Source: Byssothecium circinans
Lineage: Eukaryota; Ascomycota; Dothideomycetes; Pleosporales; Massarinaceae
NCBI GenBank assembly: GCA_010015675.1
Contig: ML977006.1
Coordinates: 429,964 to 468,262 of the forward strand
Length of the DNA stretch: 38,299 nt
Direction: 5' to 3'
Part shown: in pieces, positions 30,121 through 38,299 of the stretch
How positions within the stretch are numbered: the first letter of the stretch is position 1
Layout of the letters: every line of letters begins with the position of its first letter
The notes under the pieces: model-generated
The model's database searches: none
The model's input: the letters and a program-made list of their open reading frames with translations, nothing else
Told to the model about the DNA's origin: nothing
Program-made: the position numbers and the translations under genes

Positions 30121-33031
30121 TCAAAGTATCCGGGCCAAAAATCTCCCCCATGGTCCCAACCCGGGTGGAGAAACCATGACAGGTCGTCGCCAATTGGGGG
30201 CTCCAGGTGGTCCAGAATCAGGATCATTCGAAGGGGTCGGTTTTGGCATTAAAACTACCGGGTGGTGATCCTGGCTTGGATTTACGTAACCCGATCGACT
30301 TCGAGGATTCCTCGTGTCTTGCAGCATCTCAAGAGGAGGTATCCTGTGGGTAATAGTGGCCTGGCCATTTTCCATTCTAATGAGAAAAGGAAGATTGTAT
30401 GGGCAGGTAACGAGAGTCTCCTGGTTGTTATTTGGGCTCGTATCAGACCTCCATCCATTGCGTGGTTCGCCGGCAGCTACATCAAATGGGAAGCCGGGCC
30501 GCTCAGCTGGACTGTGCATGATATATCGGAAGCTCGGCGCGCTAAGGTATCCTAGGTTCACTAGGCTAGTAAGAAATAATTCCAGGCGGCGGTAGAGGGG
30601 GTCATCCCAAAGTGCGATGGGAGAGGGTCCGGCATGCATGAGAGGCTGTTCTCGACCTACCCGAGGGCATCTAATGACAGAACGGGAATTGTAGTCATTT
30701 GACCCTCGATCCCTTGTTATGGCAATCGTTGTCCCGCGCCACACCTCTGCCGCTGCCGCATGAAACATAGAGATAGCATTCTGTTACTGGAATTAATACA
30801 GTCAAACATAATAGAACAGAGTGTTCCATATCAAGCAAAGAGAGATAACTCACAATCCCGACCGATGTACGTCCATCAGCAGTTGTGGTGAACAGATGTG
30901 GTCTATTCTCCAGAGTTCCATCAAAGTGGAAATGGAGACCAACGAAACGGGAACGATGCGAACCGTATCGCCCACGAGTGATGTAATTATCTCGATATCT
31001 CCAGAGTTCGAAGTTCACATCTTCTTGCTCGTTGTACACACCAGGAGTCGTACCGATCCAGTATATCATTTCTAGCATCGGACTGAGGAGTGAATTAGCG
31101 CAAGCCACATGACGGAAATTGATGTCAAGCTGATAGTGGAGGCCTTCTAGGAGAGGGTACAAAGCATGATGACTTACCCTTGTTGGTTTCCAGTCTCTCT
31201 GCCTTCATACCATAACCATCGTGCGTAGTAAAGAGTGATGTGTCCTTCTTGTCGTGTTAGTGATGCGGAATAAGCGCATTACTTCAGGAACTTGCCTCGC
31301 GATATACCGAGTAGAATATCGCCAAAGGTTGGTCGGTATATTTCGGAACTGGTCTCTACGAGACTATTGCTAATGTGCCTCGGGCGTACACTTGTGGTTC
31401 CGTTTACGAGTGTCCAATTACTCTGATGCGACACCGGGTCAGAAGCAACCACTCCCTTCGTGATTGGAGGCCATTTGGAAGGCGGCACGCAGAAGTTGGC
31501 CTGGAGCTGTTTCATCTCCATGTACCCTCGACTGAAGCCAGTGGGATCGAATAGCATATCGTTTATGATGGCTTGTGGGTTGGTGCTGGGGTGACTGCGT
31601 ACGTTATCGATGAAACTGTCTACGGTAAGACCTGGGTCGCTGAAGATTCCGTTATACACTGCAATCATCTGCCGATCGATGTTTTCCAGTGGGCGATCCC
31701 AAATAATCATGCGCTTGAGGAAATTGGATATCGTATTCCATGCATAGGCGCATTGATCTGGTACTCGGGTGGAAGTGGCGAACGCGTCAATACTTGCCTC
31801 AAGATCAGACGCCCCTTCTTCTTTGTGAGTTACTGTTATGCTCCAACTGAGAGAGAAGTTAGCTTTGTCCAAAACACAATGATAGGGAATCCCATACTCA
31901 TACACAGGCAAAGCCTCTAATGGACATTGGGCAGTTCCTCGCTGATCAACATAACTTGAAGAGTCGGCAATTATTCTACATGCCTAGTCAGTTTGGACAC
32001 TTACAACTTGGTCATTTTTTGGAACATTATTAAGGGATCAAAAAACCCTGTAGACGGAGTGGGAGGGCTTGAAGTGGGACTTGGCGATGGCGATGGCGAT
32101 GGCGATGGCCCGGCGGGGGCTCCCCCACAACAGTATGCTGCATAGCCGCCCTTATCTTCGCATTCTGGGACAGTCTGCATCCCGAGCTTTATATGACCAT
32201 ATGGGCAGGATTGCTCACATACGCCGTGTTTGTTCTTATTCCATACCCATTTGCAGTTGGTGAAGACGTTGGGAATCTCAAAACAACAATAGCTCTTTGC
32301 ACCTAGATAGCTTCAGCGCAATTTCCACTGTGCCTCAGTGCAAGTACTCACCGCTCAAACATTTGTCTTCCCCACCAAATCCCATGCTTGCGGCGAACAG
32401 GAACTTTGGGTAACCCCCAGGACATTTGGCCTGCTTCCCAGGAGCTGCGCAATTCCTGTTTGGTGCCTTGGAATCGGATACCCATTTGCACGAAGTGTAT
32501 GGCCACAAGCCGGGTTGGGTTTCAGCATAACTGTCGTCGGTGAAACTGCAGCATGCTTTCTGATGGCCGCCTGGCAATTTGCACCCGATAAACAAACTAC
32601 CGACCTCGACCTCTGACTCAAGGCATTCACCAGCGCATCTTCCCTTGTTGAAACCTCTCCATGTGCACTGAGGCTGCTGCGGAAGGGTGACTGGGCAGCA
32701 GAATCTCTGATTACCATTCTCACAGTGCGAGTGGCTGGGCGAGCGGTCATTATATACTTAATGGAGATCGAGGTGTGATGACTTACTCTGACATTATTTC
32801 GCCTTTCGCGCCGCCCTGTCGCGGGATTTCTTGGTAGCCTGGAGGGCAGGTTTCGCCACAGTTTCCCCACTTGCAAATGTCGCTGATGGTTGAACCCATG
32901 ATTTCGGGAAACACTTTCCCAGACTGGATCTGTTCTGGCTGGATCTGAGCTGTAAGATTTTGTGGCACTGCTTTCGCAAACAAAAGTAACGGGAAACCAA
33001 AGAGAAGCAAGAAGAGAGGTATGAGCGTCAT
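30121..33031 (-). CDS. Secreted protein with four six-cysteine modules and a large unknown C-terminal domain
   Basis: Seven exons: 33031-32787, 32734-32352, 32302-32005, 31954-31296, 31247-31178, 31082-30854, 30780-30121. All phases agree, giving 847 residues. Signal peptide about 1-20 (MTLIPLFLLLFGFPLLLFAKA). Residues about 52-280 hold four modules, each beginning C-(K/T)-W, then Cys, Cys, Cys and a closing CC pair: CKWGNCGETCPPGY...FCCP, CTWRGFNKGRCAGEC...ACCS, CKWVSDSKAPNRNC...YCCF, CKWVWNKNKHGVCEQSC...YCCG. These resemble the cysteine-rich tail of fungal subgroup C GH18 chitinases, but no GH18 domain is present. A Ser-Pro repeat linker (about 281-300) leads to a ~540-residue region I cannot assign (WDRPLENIDRQM, HITLYYARWLWYEGRE, YWIGTTPGVYNEQEDVNFEL). 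Exon 4 ends at a GC donor. The exon 3/4 junction has alternatives. Confidence 0.75.
32083..32111. repeat. GGCGAT hexanucleotide repeat coding for (Ser-Pro)n
   Basis: About five tandem copies of a 6-bp unit that read Ser-Pro on the minus strand, forming the linker of the secreted protein. Likely variable in length between strains. Confidence 0.85.
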
Positions 33032-33889
33032 AGCGTATGCACAAAAGACTGGGCGGTTCGTGGTGAAACAAAGTTGGTCCGAAGGGTACTGACTGGTAAG
33101 CCAGTCTGAAATTTATGGAGAAGAATTTCGACACAGGAGTTGTGCGAAGAAAACGGCAACTCCTCAAAGTTTATATGGACAGCGATATTAGTACATCTTA
33201 TGCCACAATTTTCATCGGCTGCCGCGCTTGTCGAGAGCATTATGTGATGTTATGTGATTCCTTCCGATGAGCCGTTTTCCCGTAGAAGGTTGCTTCCCGA
33301 ATATCCGGAGCTTCAACAAAAGGGTGTCATGAGATTATTGACCTCCGTATGCAGGGTAGCGATTTGATATACAACATACCCTAAATGAACACTTGTAATC
33401 GGACTCATGCGAACTTTGGCACGTCGTCGCATTATACATACTTCGGGTACTTTCAGTGACCAGGATTATCCGACGATAGGTTCGTCAATTATGGTAGTTG
33501 CCGACATGTATTATTCGATGAATTGGTGGCACGTTGAGAGTGACACCCGGCTTCTTCACAACGGACCGTAACGGTGCTTGGTTGACTCGTCGCATTCAGC
33601 CGATAGAAAAGCGCTCTGTTAAGAAAATCAGCTCACAACATTGCATGAGACTCCTGACGCAAATACGCATCGGAGGGACGTCGCACCGGTATTTCACAGC
33701 TTGTACACCGATTTCAACTACTCCACGGGTGGAAGGACTACCCGCGAGGCGAAGCCTTAATCGTCTTTCTAGAGATATTCAATATAGATAAGCACCATGT
33801 GATGAATCAAAGCAATAGCCGCGGAAATAGTGATGGAGATGTGAAGAAAGGAAAGACGGCAGCATTTCCTCCCGCATCACGAGCCTCTT
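33032..33889. other. Intergenic region
   Basis: Promoter of the large secreted-protein gene and 3' flank of the cupin gene. A frame at 33534-33791 (+) has no domain or start context. No gene seen. Confidence 0.55.
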
Positions 33890-34640
33890 CTAAAGCTTCG
33901 CGCTCACTTCCCGGTGATTGTGGCGACCCAAAGCCTTCGACCAGATCAGAACAAGCGGGCCCCCCAACCCAAAAACCGGATCATGCTCTGGAACCTCGAC
34001 AGTTCCGATTTCCTTCACCAATTCATTCACAGACTCATCGTGCTGACAGAAAACGTTACGCCATCTAGGCCCAGTCTGGTTATCGCTCATGTCAGTATTG
34101 TCTGTTCGTGTGCCGAGGAGAGAAGACGCACCTCAGGATAAACACCGATGTAGCGGTAGTTACCCGAAGAGGATAACGAGCGATGCGAAACACCCGCTGG
34201 GATCACAATGATATCGCCCGGAAAGACGTCAACTTCGACGCCTGTTGCGCTCGTGTCGTCCTGCTCCCGGCCGAGCACTAGGCGTGATGAGCCCTGGAAA
34301 ACGGCTGCAACGTATTCTTAGCTACTTCTACCGCCATCGAAAAACTCCAGTTTAAGGAGAGAAGGGAAGCGTACCATAGCATTCATGACTGTTGGGGTGA
34401 AAGTGCGGAACAGTGATGACTCCCCATTCTCCCTTTTCATGTCAGACTCGAAATGATTTCGAACTTTGAAAATGCACATACACGTTTCTGCCAGTGGTTT
34501 GCTTCACAAAACTCTCTTGCGGTCTCAGCGTTCCATGGCTGGGGCAGTACATGGCGGTATACGAGCACTGGAAGCCGACTGTTGGGGACGAGTTCACCCC
34601 GCGGCAGTGAGTAGACTTCTGGATATCCCGGGACTGCCAT
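33890..34640 (-). CDS. Single-domain cupin (YjlB-like)
   Basis: Four exons: 34640-34482, 34432-34375, 34304-34132, 34075-33890, with introns of 49, 70 and 56 nt in correct phase, giving 191 residues. Cupin motif 1 is complete once spliced: HFHPNSHE with His63, His65 and Glu70. Motif 2 is GDIIVIPAGVSH (102-113) with His113. N-terminus SLPRGELVPNSRLPVLVYRH and C-terminal DPVFGLGGPLVLIW match fungal and bacterial YjlB-like cupins. These bind a metal through three His and one Glu; substrate is unknown. It is divergent from the oxidase pseudogene at 34890, sharing a 250-bp E-box-rich promoter. Confidence 0.88.
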
Positions 34641-34731
34641 TGTGAATTGTGTTCCGGATGTTCATTTTGACGTTTCTGCTTATGTACTAGTGACGCATCC
34701 TTCGCCAGTGGGGCTGGGTAGGAAAGTCCGC

Positions 34732-34742
34732 TCACGTGATCG
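34732..34742. promoter_or_regulatory. Extended E-box TCACGTGATCG
   Basis: 92 bp upstream of the cupin start. Two more CACGTG cores lie close by, at 34805-34810 and 34828-34833, between the cupin and the oxidase pseudogene. Confidence 0.6.
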
Positions 34743-34889
34743 GGAATGCCTTTCGGGCGGCCCGAGGTCGGCTTCTAGACGTGGACAGCTATCGCGACGC
34801 ATCTCACGTGTAGCTAGCTCTACTTCACACGTGGCTTGTGATGTCACTTGATTGCTGTCCACAAACCGCGAATTTTTGTTTCGCTCTAG

Positions 34890-36073
34890 ATTGGCGAGGA
34901 CTGTGCCCGATTGTTCAAGACGGAGCAGGATAGAAAAATTATAATCATTGGTGCCGGGTTCTCGGGCTCACGACTGCGTACGAGCTCGCAAGCGAGGGGC
35001 TTGATGTCACCGTCTTGGACCGTGGTGTGCCACCGGTGAGCTACGTGCTGCTTTCGTGAGCAAGGAAGTAGATGCTGATATTTGAAAGACTCCGGATGGT
35101 TCGAGTGTCGACATCTCTCGTCTTTGTCGCTTCGACTACGCAGATCCGACATACCTGAAGATTGCGTTCGAAGCGTACCAGAAATGGGCGCAAGAGCCAA
35201 AGTTCAAGGACATTTTCGAAAAGTCGGCATTTATTCTCGCAAGCAGCACGGCTATGGGTCAATCGTACATCAAGCGGACGACCGAGGCTTTATCTGAAGT
35301 GAAGCTCCCATGGGAACGACTGAATGATGCCACGGCTGCAAAGAATCGGTTCCCCGTTGCGAGCGGTAAACTTGCGGGTAATTTTACTGGCTATTGGGAT
35401 AGCCAAGCTGGTTGGGCTGATGCTGAAAAGGCTATCCATCAGCTCCGCGATGAATGCATTGAGAAAGGAGTTTCCTTCATCTGCGGGCGCGAAAACACGG
35501 TTGTTGATTTTGAAAACGACCCGACGACTGGCAGAATCAGGTACGCTCACACAGTGACTGGAAATAAGATTGAAGGTACCCACTTCGTTGTTGCGGGTAG
35601 AGCTTGGATGTTGAGCCTCGTTTCGAATTACAACTCTACTCTCGCCACAGGTCAAGTCCTTGGCTACATGAAGCTCACGCCCAAGGAAACGGAAAAGTAC
35701 AAATGCCTGCCCAGCTATATCAATTTCTCAACCGGCTAGTTCAACTTTCTCCCACACAAAGAGACACAGCTGCTGAAGGTAGCGGTGCAATGGATGGGGT
35801 TACACGCGGAAGCCCACAGCTACAGAGCAGGATCTGACCAAGTCGGCTACCGAGTCAGCACCGCCGTTTGCCGCTCCCAGACAACGCGCGAACTTTTCGC
35901 CACGGGATAGAGAACTGCGATTGAGGGAGGGACTTCGAGAATTTCTGCCCGAGCTTGCCGACCGACCTTGGGAGCGGACTGCACTGTGCTGGTACACAGA
36001 TACGCCAACCGGGGCTTTCATTATGGATTACCACCCAGATTATGAAAATGTGTATATCGCGGGAGGTGGTAGC
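34890..36073 (+). pseudogene. FAD-dependent amino-acid-oxidase-like gene, disrupted and 3' truncated
   Basis: DAO-type flavoenzyme related to fructosyl amino acid / saccharopine oxidases. FAD motif IIIIGAGFSG near 34930-34960. Then a one-base loss near 34969 shifts into AYELASEGLDVTVLDRGVPP. A canonical intron (GTGAGC at 35036 to about 35088) leads to DGSSVDISRLCRFDYADPTY, SFICGRENTVVDFEND, YNSTLATGQVLGYMKLTP and YINFSTG. There TAG (35737-35739) replaces the Trp of the family. A one-base gain near 35790 shifts the frame again into REGLREFLPELADRPWERTA, LCWYTDTPTGAFIMDYHPDY and IAGGGS, where homology stops at 36073. The usual GHGFK continuation is missing, and no start ATG is present in frame. 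Expected role when intact: flavin-dependent oxidation of a secondary amine; now inactive. Confidence 0.85.
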
Positions 36074-36225
36074 AGACTTGTCAACAATCAAGCGGCTTGC
36101 AAGCGCTTGATTGATAGCTTGATAACTATCAATCCCATCAAGTCAAGCTCGCCTATACTAATTTTTTAGCAATCCAAGCTGAGGAGGGTCAGCTTGATTG
36201 TTTAGCTTGATGGGCTTGATTAAGG
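36074..36225. repeat. Cluster of CTTGAT / ATCAAG repeats in both orientations
   Basis: At least seven copies of CTTGAT or its complement, several as AATCAAGC or GCTTGATT (36086-36093, 36105-36113, near 36117, 36134, 36192, 36202, 36211). It starts exactly where the oxidase homology ends. The layout is what subterminal repeats of a DNA transposon look like. It probably belongs to the hAT element that follows, or to a second element nested against it. Confidence 0.7.
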
Positions 36226-36277
36226 TAGCGCGTGAGGTTGCTCGTTTTGCAGCAGGAGCGATCTTACGATAGGTTTT

Positions 36278-36333
36278 TAGTGTTGTAGTCGTCGCAGTAC
36301 TAGTACGTAATCAGCCTAACTTCTGCAACACTA
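36278..36333. repeat. Short imperfect inverted repeat, candidate hAT terminus
   Basis: TAGTGTTGTAG at 36278 and its inverted near-copy ending at 36333 differ by one C/T in the shared 11 bases. The single difference is itself a C-to-T type change. The sequence resembles hAT terminal repeats, but the partner at the far end of the element is not in the window. Confidence 0.45.
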
Positions 36334-36415
36334 TACTCCCTCTACCAGCCACCTAAACAACCCACTATCGCGTTATTTTTTTTGCTCCCGTCGCCCTTAT
36401 CGTATTGCCACCACC

Positions 36416-38299
36416 ATGCCTCCTACGAAACGCGCCTCTGATAACCTTACTCGCCCAAAGAAACGCGTCAAATCCTCCACCGCCCGCGGCACTGTCAGCC
36501 AGCCTATAGCCGTCGATAGTCAGCTATCGCCATCGCCGTCGCGTCTGTCGCCTCGCAGAGGTCTCATAGAGGCGTCCTAGGCTTCAACTTTTAAGTCGCA
36601 ACTACGCGAGTCGCGGCCTGAAGACGCTATCGTCGCGCCTACCAAGGGCAGCGAGAGGGTAACAGCAGCCTCGTCGGCAGCAACCCCAGATAATGAGACC
36701 TTGTAAGAGGCGCTGGACGCGAGCCTTATAGACGACTTTAAGGGAATCGATTAGGGGCGTTTACGCAAGTATATGAAGCCGCTCTCGTCGTAGAAGTCGC
36801 GTAAGAGCTAGATCTATCGCTATGGCTACCGCGTTGCGCTGCTGAAGGACCCAAGTAAGCTATACTTCGTGTGCCGTCACTGCTATGAGCATAAGTACAT
36901 AGATACTGGCGTCGGGATATATGAGACGACGCTCTTAACGTCGTCAGCGCAGCGACACTTAGAGCTGCCCAAGCGCGGCCATGGCTACAGCAAGTCGGCC
37001 GTCGCTGCAAAACCTACCTAGCTATAACGCCTGCTCAAAGACGGCAACAACAGCGTGTCGCAGAAGGTGGCTAACGAGCTCGCTGGCTTCAATACCTAGC
37101 GCTTCCGGCTGGCAGCTGTTAGCTGGCTTATTAAGAATAATCACCCTCTCTCTAAGTTTGAAACACTAGCTTTTTGACGCCTCCTTGAAGCTTCTAACCC
37201 ACTAGCAGAATGAGCGCTTTAGACGTCTCATGTAAGCGTCTCCCAGTACGTTGCGCGCTTATATAAGCACCTAAAGCCGCGCGTTATCTTGCAACTATCG
37301 CAGGCGCTTAGCAAAGTACACCTCAGCTTTAATGGATGGACGACAAAGGGCGGCAAGCGTGGCTTTCTAGGCGTTATTGCGCACTTTGTCAACAGCAGAG
37401 GCGACCTGCAGGACTTGCCTATAGCGCTGCCCCAGCTGACAGGCGCTCACAGTGGCGAGAGGATGGCCGAGGTCATTATAAAAACGCTGTAGGACTTTAA
37501 GATCACGTCGCAGTTAATTAGTTACTTCATACTTAATAACGCTACTAACAACGACAGTACTGTTGCAATATTAGCTTAAGAGTACGGTTTTAATGTTACC
37601 CACCAGCGCCTCCGCTGCGGACCTCACACGCTTAACCTTATTGGCTAGACGCTCCTCTAGGGTAAGGGCAGCGCCGCCTCATTCAACAACGACGTATAAG
37701 AGCTCACTGACGAGCATGACTTTATAGTGGAGTGGAGGCGCGTAGGCCCACTTAGCGTACTGCTTAGTATCATGAACTACATTAAAACGCCGTAATAGCA
37801 TAAGCTCTTTAAGGACTTCCAGCGCCTCACCTACACTAAGCTGCCGTCTAGCGCGTCAGCTAACGATCGCAAGATCCTTAAGCCTGTTAAACCCGTCGTT
37901 ACGCAGTGGAACTCATACTACTTATGCTTTAAGCGTGCTGTAAAGCTATAGTTTATAGTTAACACCTACGCTACTCACCATATACAGCGGGTGTAAAGGG
38001 AGGACACGTTTGCGCAAAGTCACGGTAACAAGCTGCTAGTTGCGCAGCCGTGGATGCGATTAGACGGCCTTATAGGTACTAATTAGGTAGTAATTACAGA
38101 GTACATGGACATATTAAAACCACTCAAGACTGCTACAAAGCGCCTTAAAGGGCGCGGCAAAAGCGGCAGCTTTAGGGCTATTGCTGAGATAATTCCAATA
38201 TTTAAATACCTCCTTACCTACTATGAGCAGCGCGTTAACGCGTACGAGGCGGTTAACTACAACGAGCACGATGAGTCGCCTGAGGATCACATTGCAATT
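36416..38299 (+). pseudogene. hAT transposase, heavily nonsense-mutated, C-terminal end outside window
   Basis: From ATG 36416 (context CCACCATGCC) a single register runs to the window edge (628 codons) with no indel but about 21 stops: about 13 TAG, 6 TAA and only 2 TGA. Zinc-finger region: YFVCRHCYEHKYI and AQRHLELPKRGH. Catalytic core: VHLSFNGWTTKGGKRGFLGV, YFILNNATNND, LRCGPHTLNLIG, then TLL followed by TAG where the left copy has Trp. Near the end: EYMDILKPLKTATKRLKGRG and AIAEIIPIFKYLLTYYEQRV, the usual hAT stretch before the dimerisation domain. Homologous to the left copy but clearly a different subfamily. The stop spectrum fits CAG/TGG to TAG and CAA to TAA. Confidence 0.88.

Larger units (their letters stand above)
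36074..38299 (+). mobile_element. hAT-family DNA transposon, right copy, cut by window edge
   Basis: Includes the CTTGAT repeat block and the transposase frame from 36416. A candidate hAT-like terminus TAGTGTTGTAG lies at 36278-36288 and faces an inverted copy at 36320-36333 (TAGTGTTGCAGAAG on the minus strand). The 5' boundary is therefore either 36074 or 36278. The 3' end is outside the window. Confidence 0.75.

Noticed and set aside
32338..32616. 92-codon plus-strand frame
   Set aside because: Antisense to exon 2 of the cysteine-module protein.
33799..34068. 89-codon plus-strand frame
   Set aside because: Antisense to the last exon of the cupin gene, whose splicing and motifs are convincing.

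Overview
This window is fungal nuclear DNA. Its genes are split by introns of mostly 45-115 nt with GT(A/G)NGN donors, CT(A/G)AC branch points and YAG acceptors. It holds a secreted GH7 cellulase, an Fmp52-type protein and a MOSC-reductase relic. Its repeats carry C-to-T damage in CpA context, like fungal repeat-induced point mutation (RIP). This points to Pezizomycotina, most likely a Dothideomycete; species is not claimed.

Layout. (1) 1-2275: a hAT-type transposon on the minus strand, cut by the left window edge. Its frame is continuous but has seven nonsense codons. An AT-rich inverted repeat with two ~299-bp arms follows, then a cluster of CAGTCAGT-type repeats. (2) 2276-5387: gene-poor DNA with a cysteine-rich orphan reading frame and a frameshifted F-box-like relic. 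(3) 5388-7320: a conserved nuclear-type protein with a prion-like Gly/Tyr/Pro tract. (4) 9345-10951: a decayed DUF7924-type gene. (5) 11941-25985: the conserved core, with GH7 glucanase, sulfite reductase flavoprotein subunit (MET10), a LAMTOR2/Roadblock-like protein, two-domain glyoxalase I, 3-phosphoglycerate dehydrogenase, Fmp52 and a 71-residue membrane protein. (6) 26180-27380: a broken MOSC / 2Fe-2S reductase gene. (7) 27813-34640: a mitochondrial-type small protein, an ankyrin protein, an 847-residue secreted protein with four six-cysteine modules, and a cupin. (8) 34890-36073: an FAD amino-acid-oxidase-like pseudogene that ends where a CTTGAT-repeat block begins. (9) 36074-38299: a second, more heavily mutated hAT transposon on the plus strand, running off the right edge.

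How the parts relate. MET10 supplies sulfide and 3-phosphoglycerate dehydrogenase starts serine synthesis, the two inputs of cysteine; glyoxalase I uses the cysteine-derived cofactor glutathione. These genes lie within 9 kb, which may be coincidence. Intact genes sit in the middle, while pseudogenes and hAT copies sit towards both ends. The two hAT copies point away from each other. Two of the pseudogenes carry TGG-to-TAG changes, the same direction of damage seen in the transposons.

Most gene models were rebuilt by hand from splice signals and phase. Family names are from memory of the families; no database search was run.
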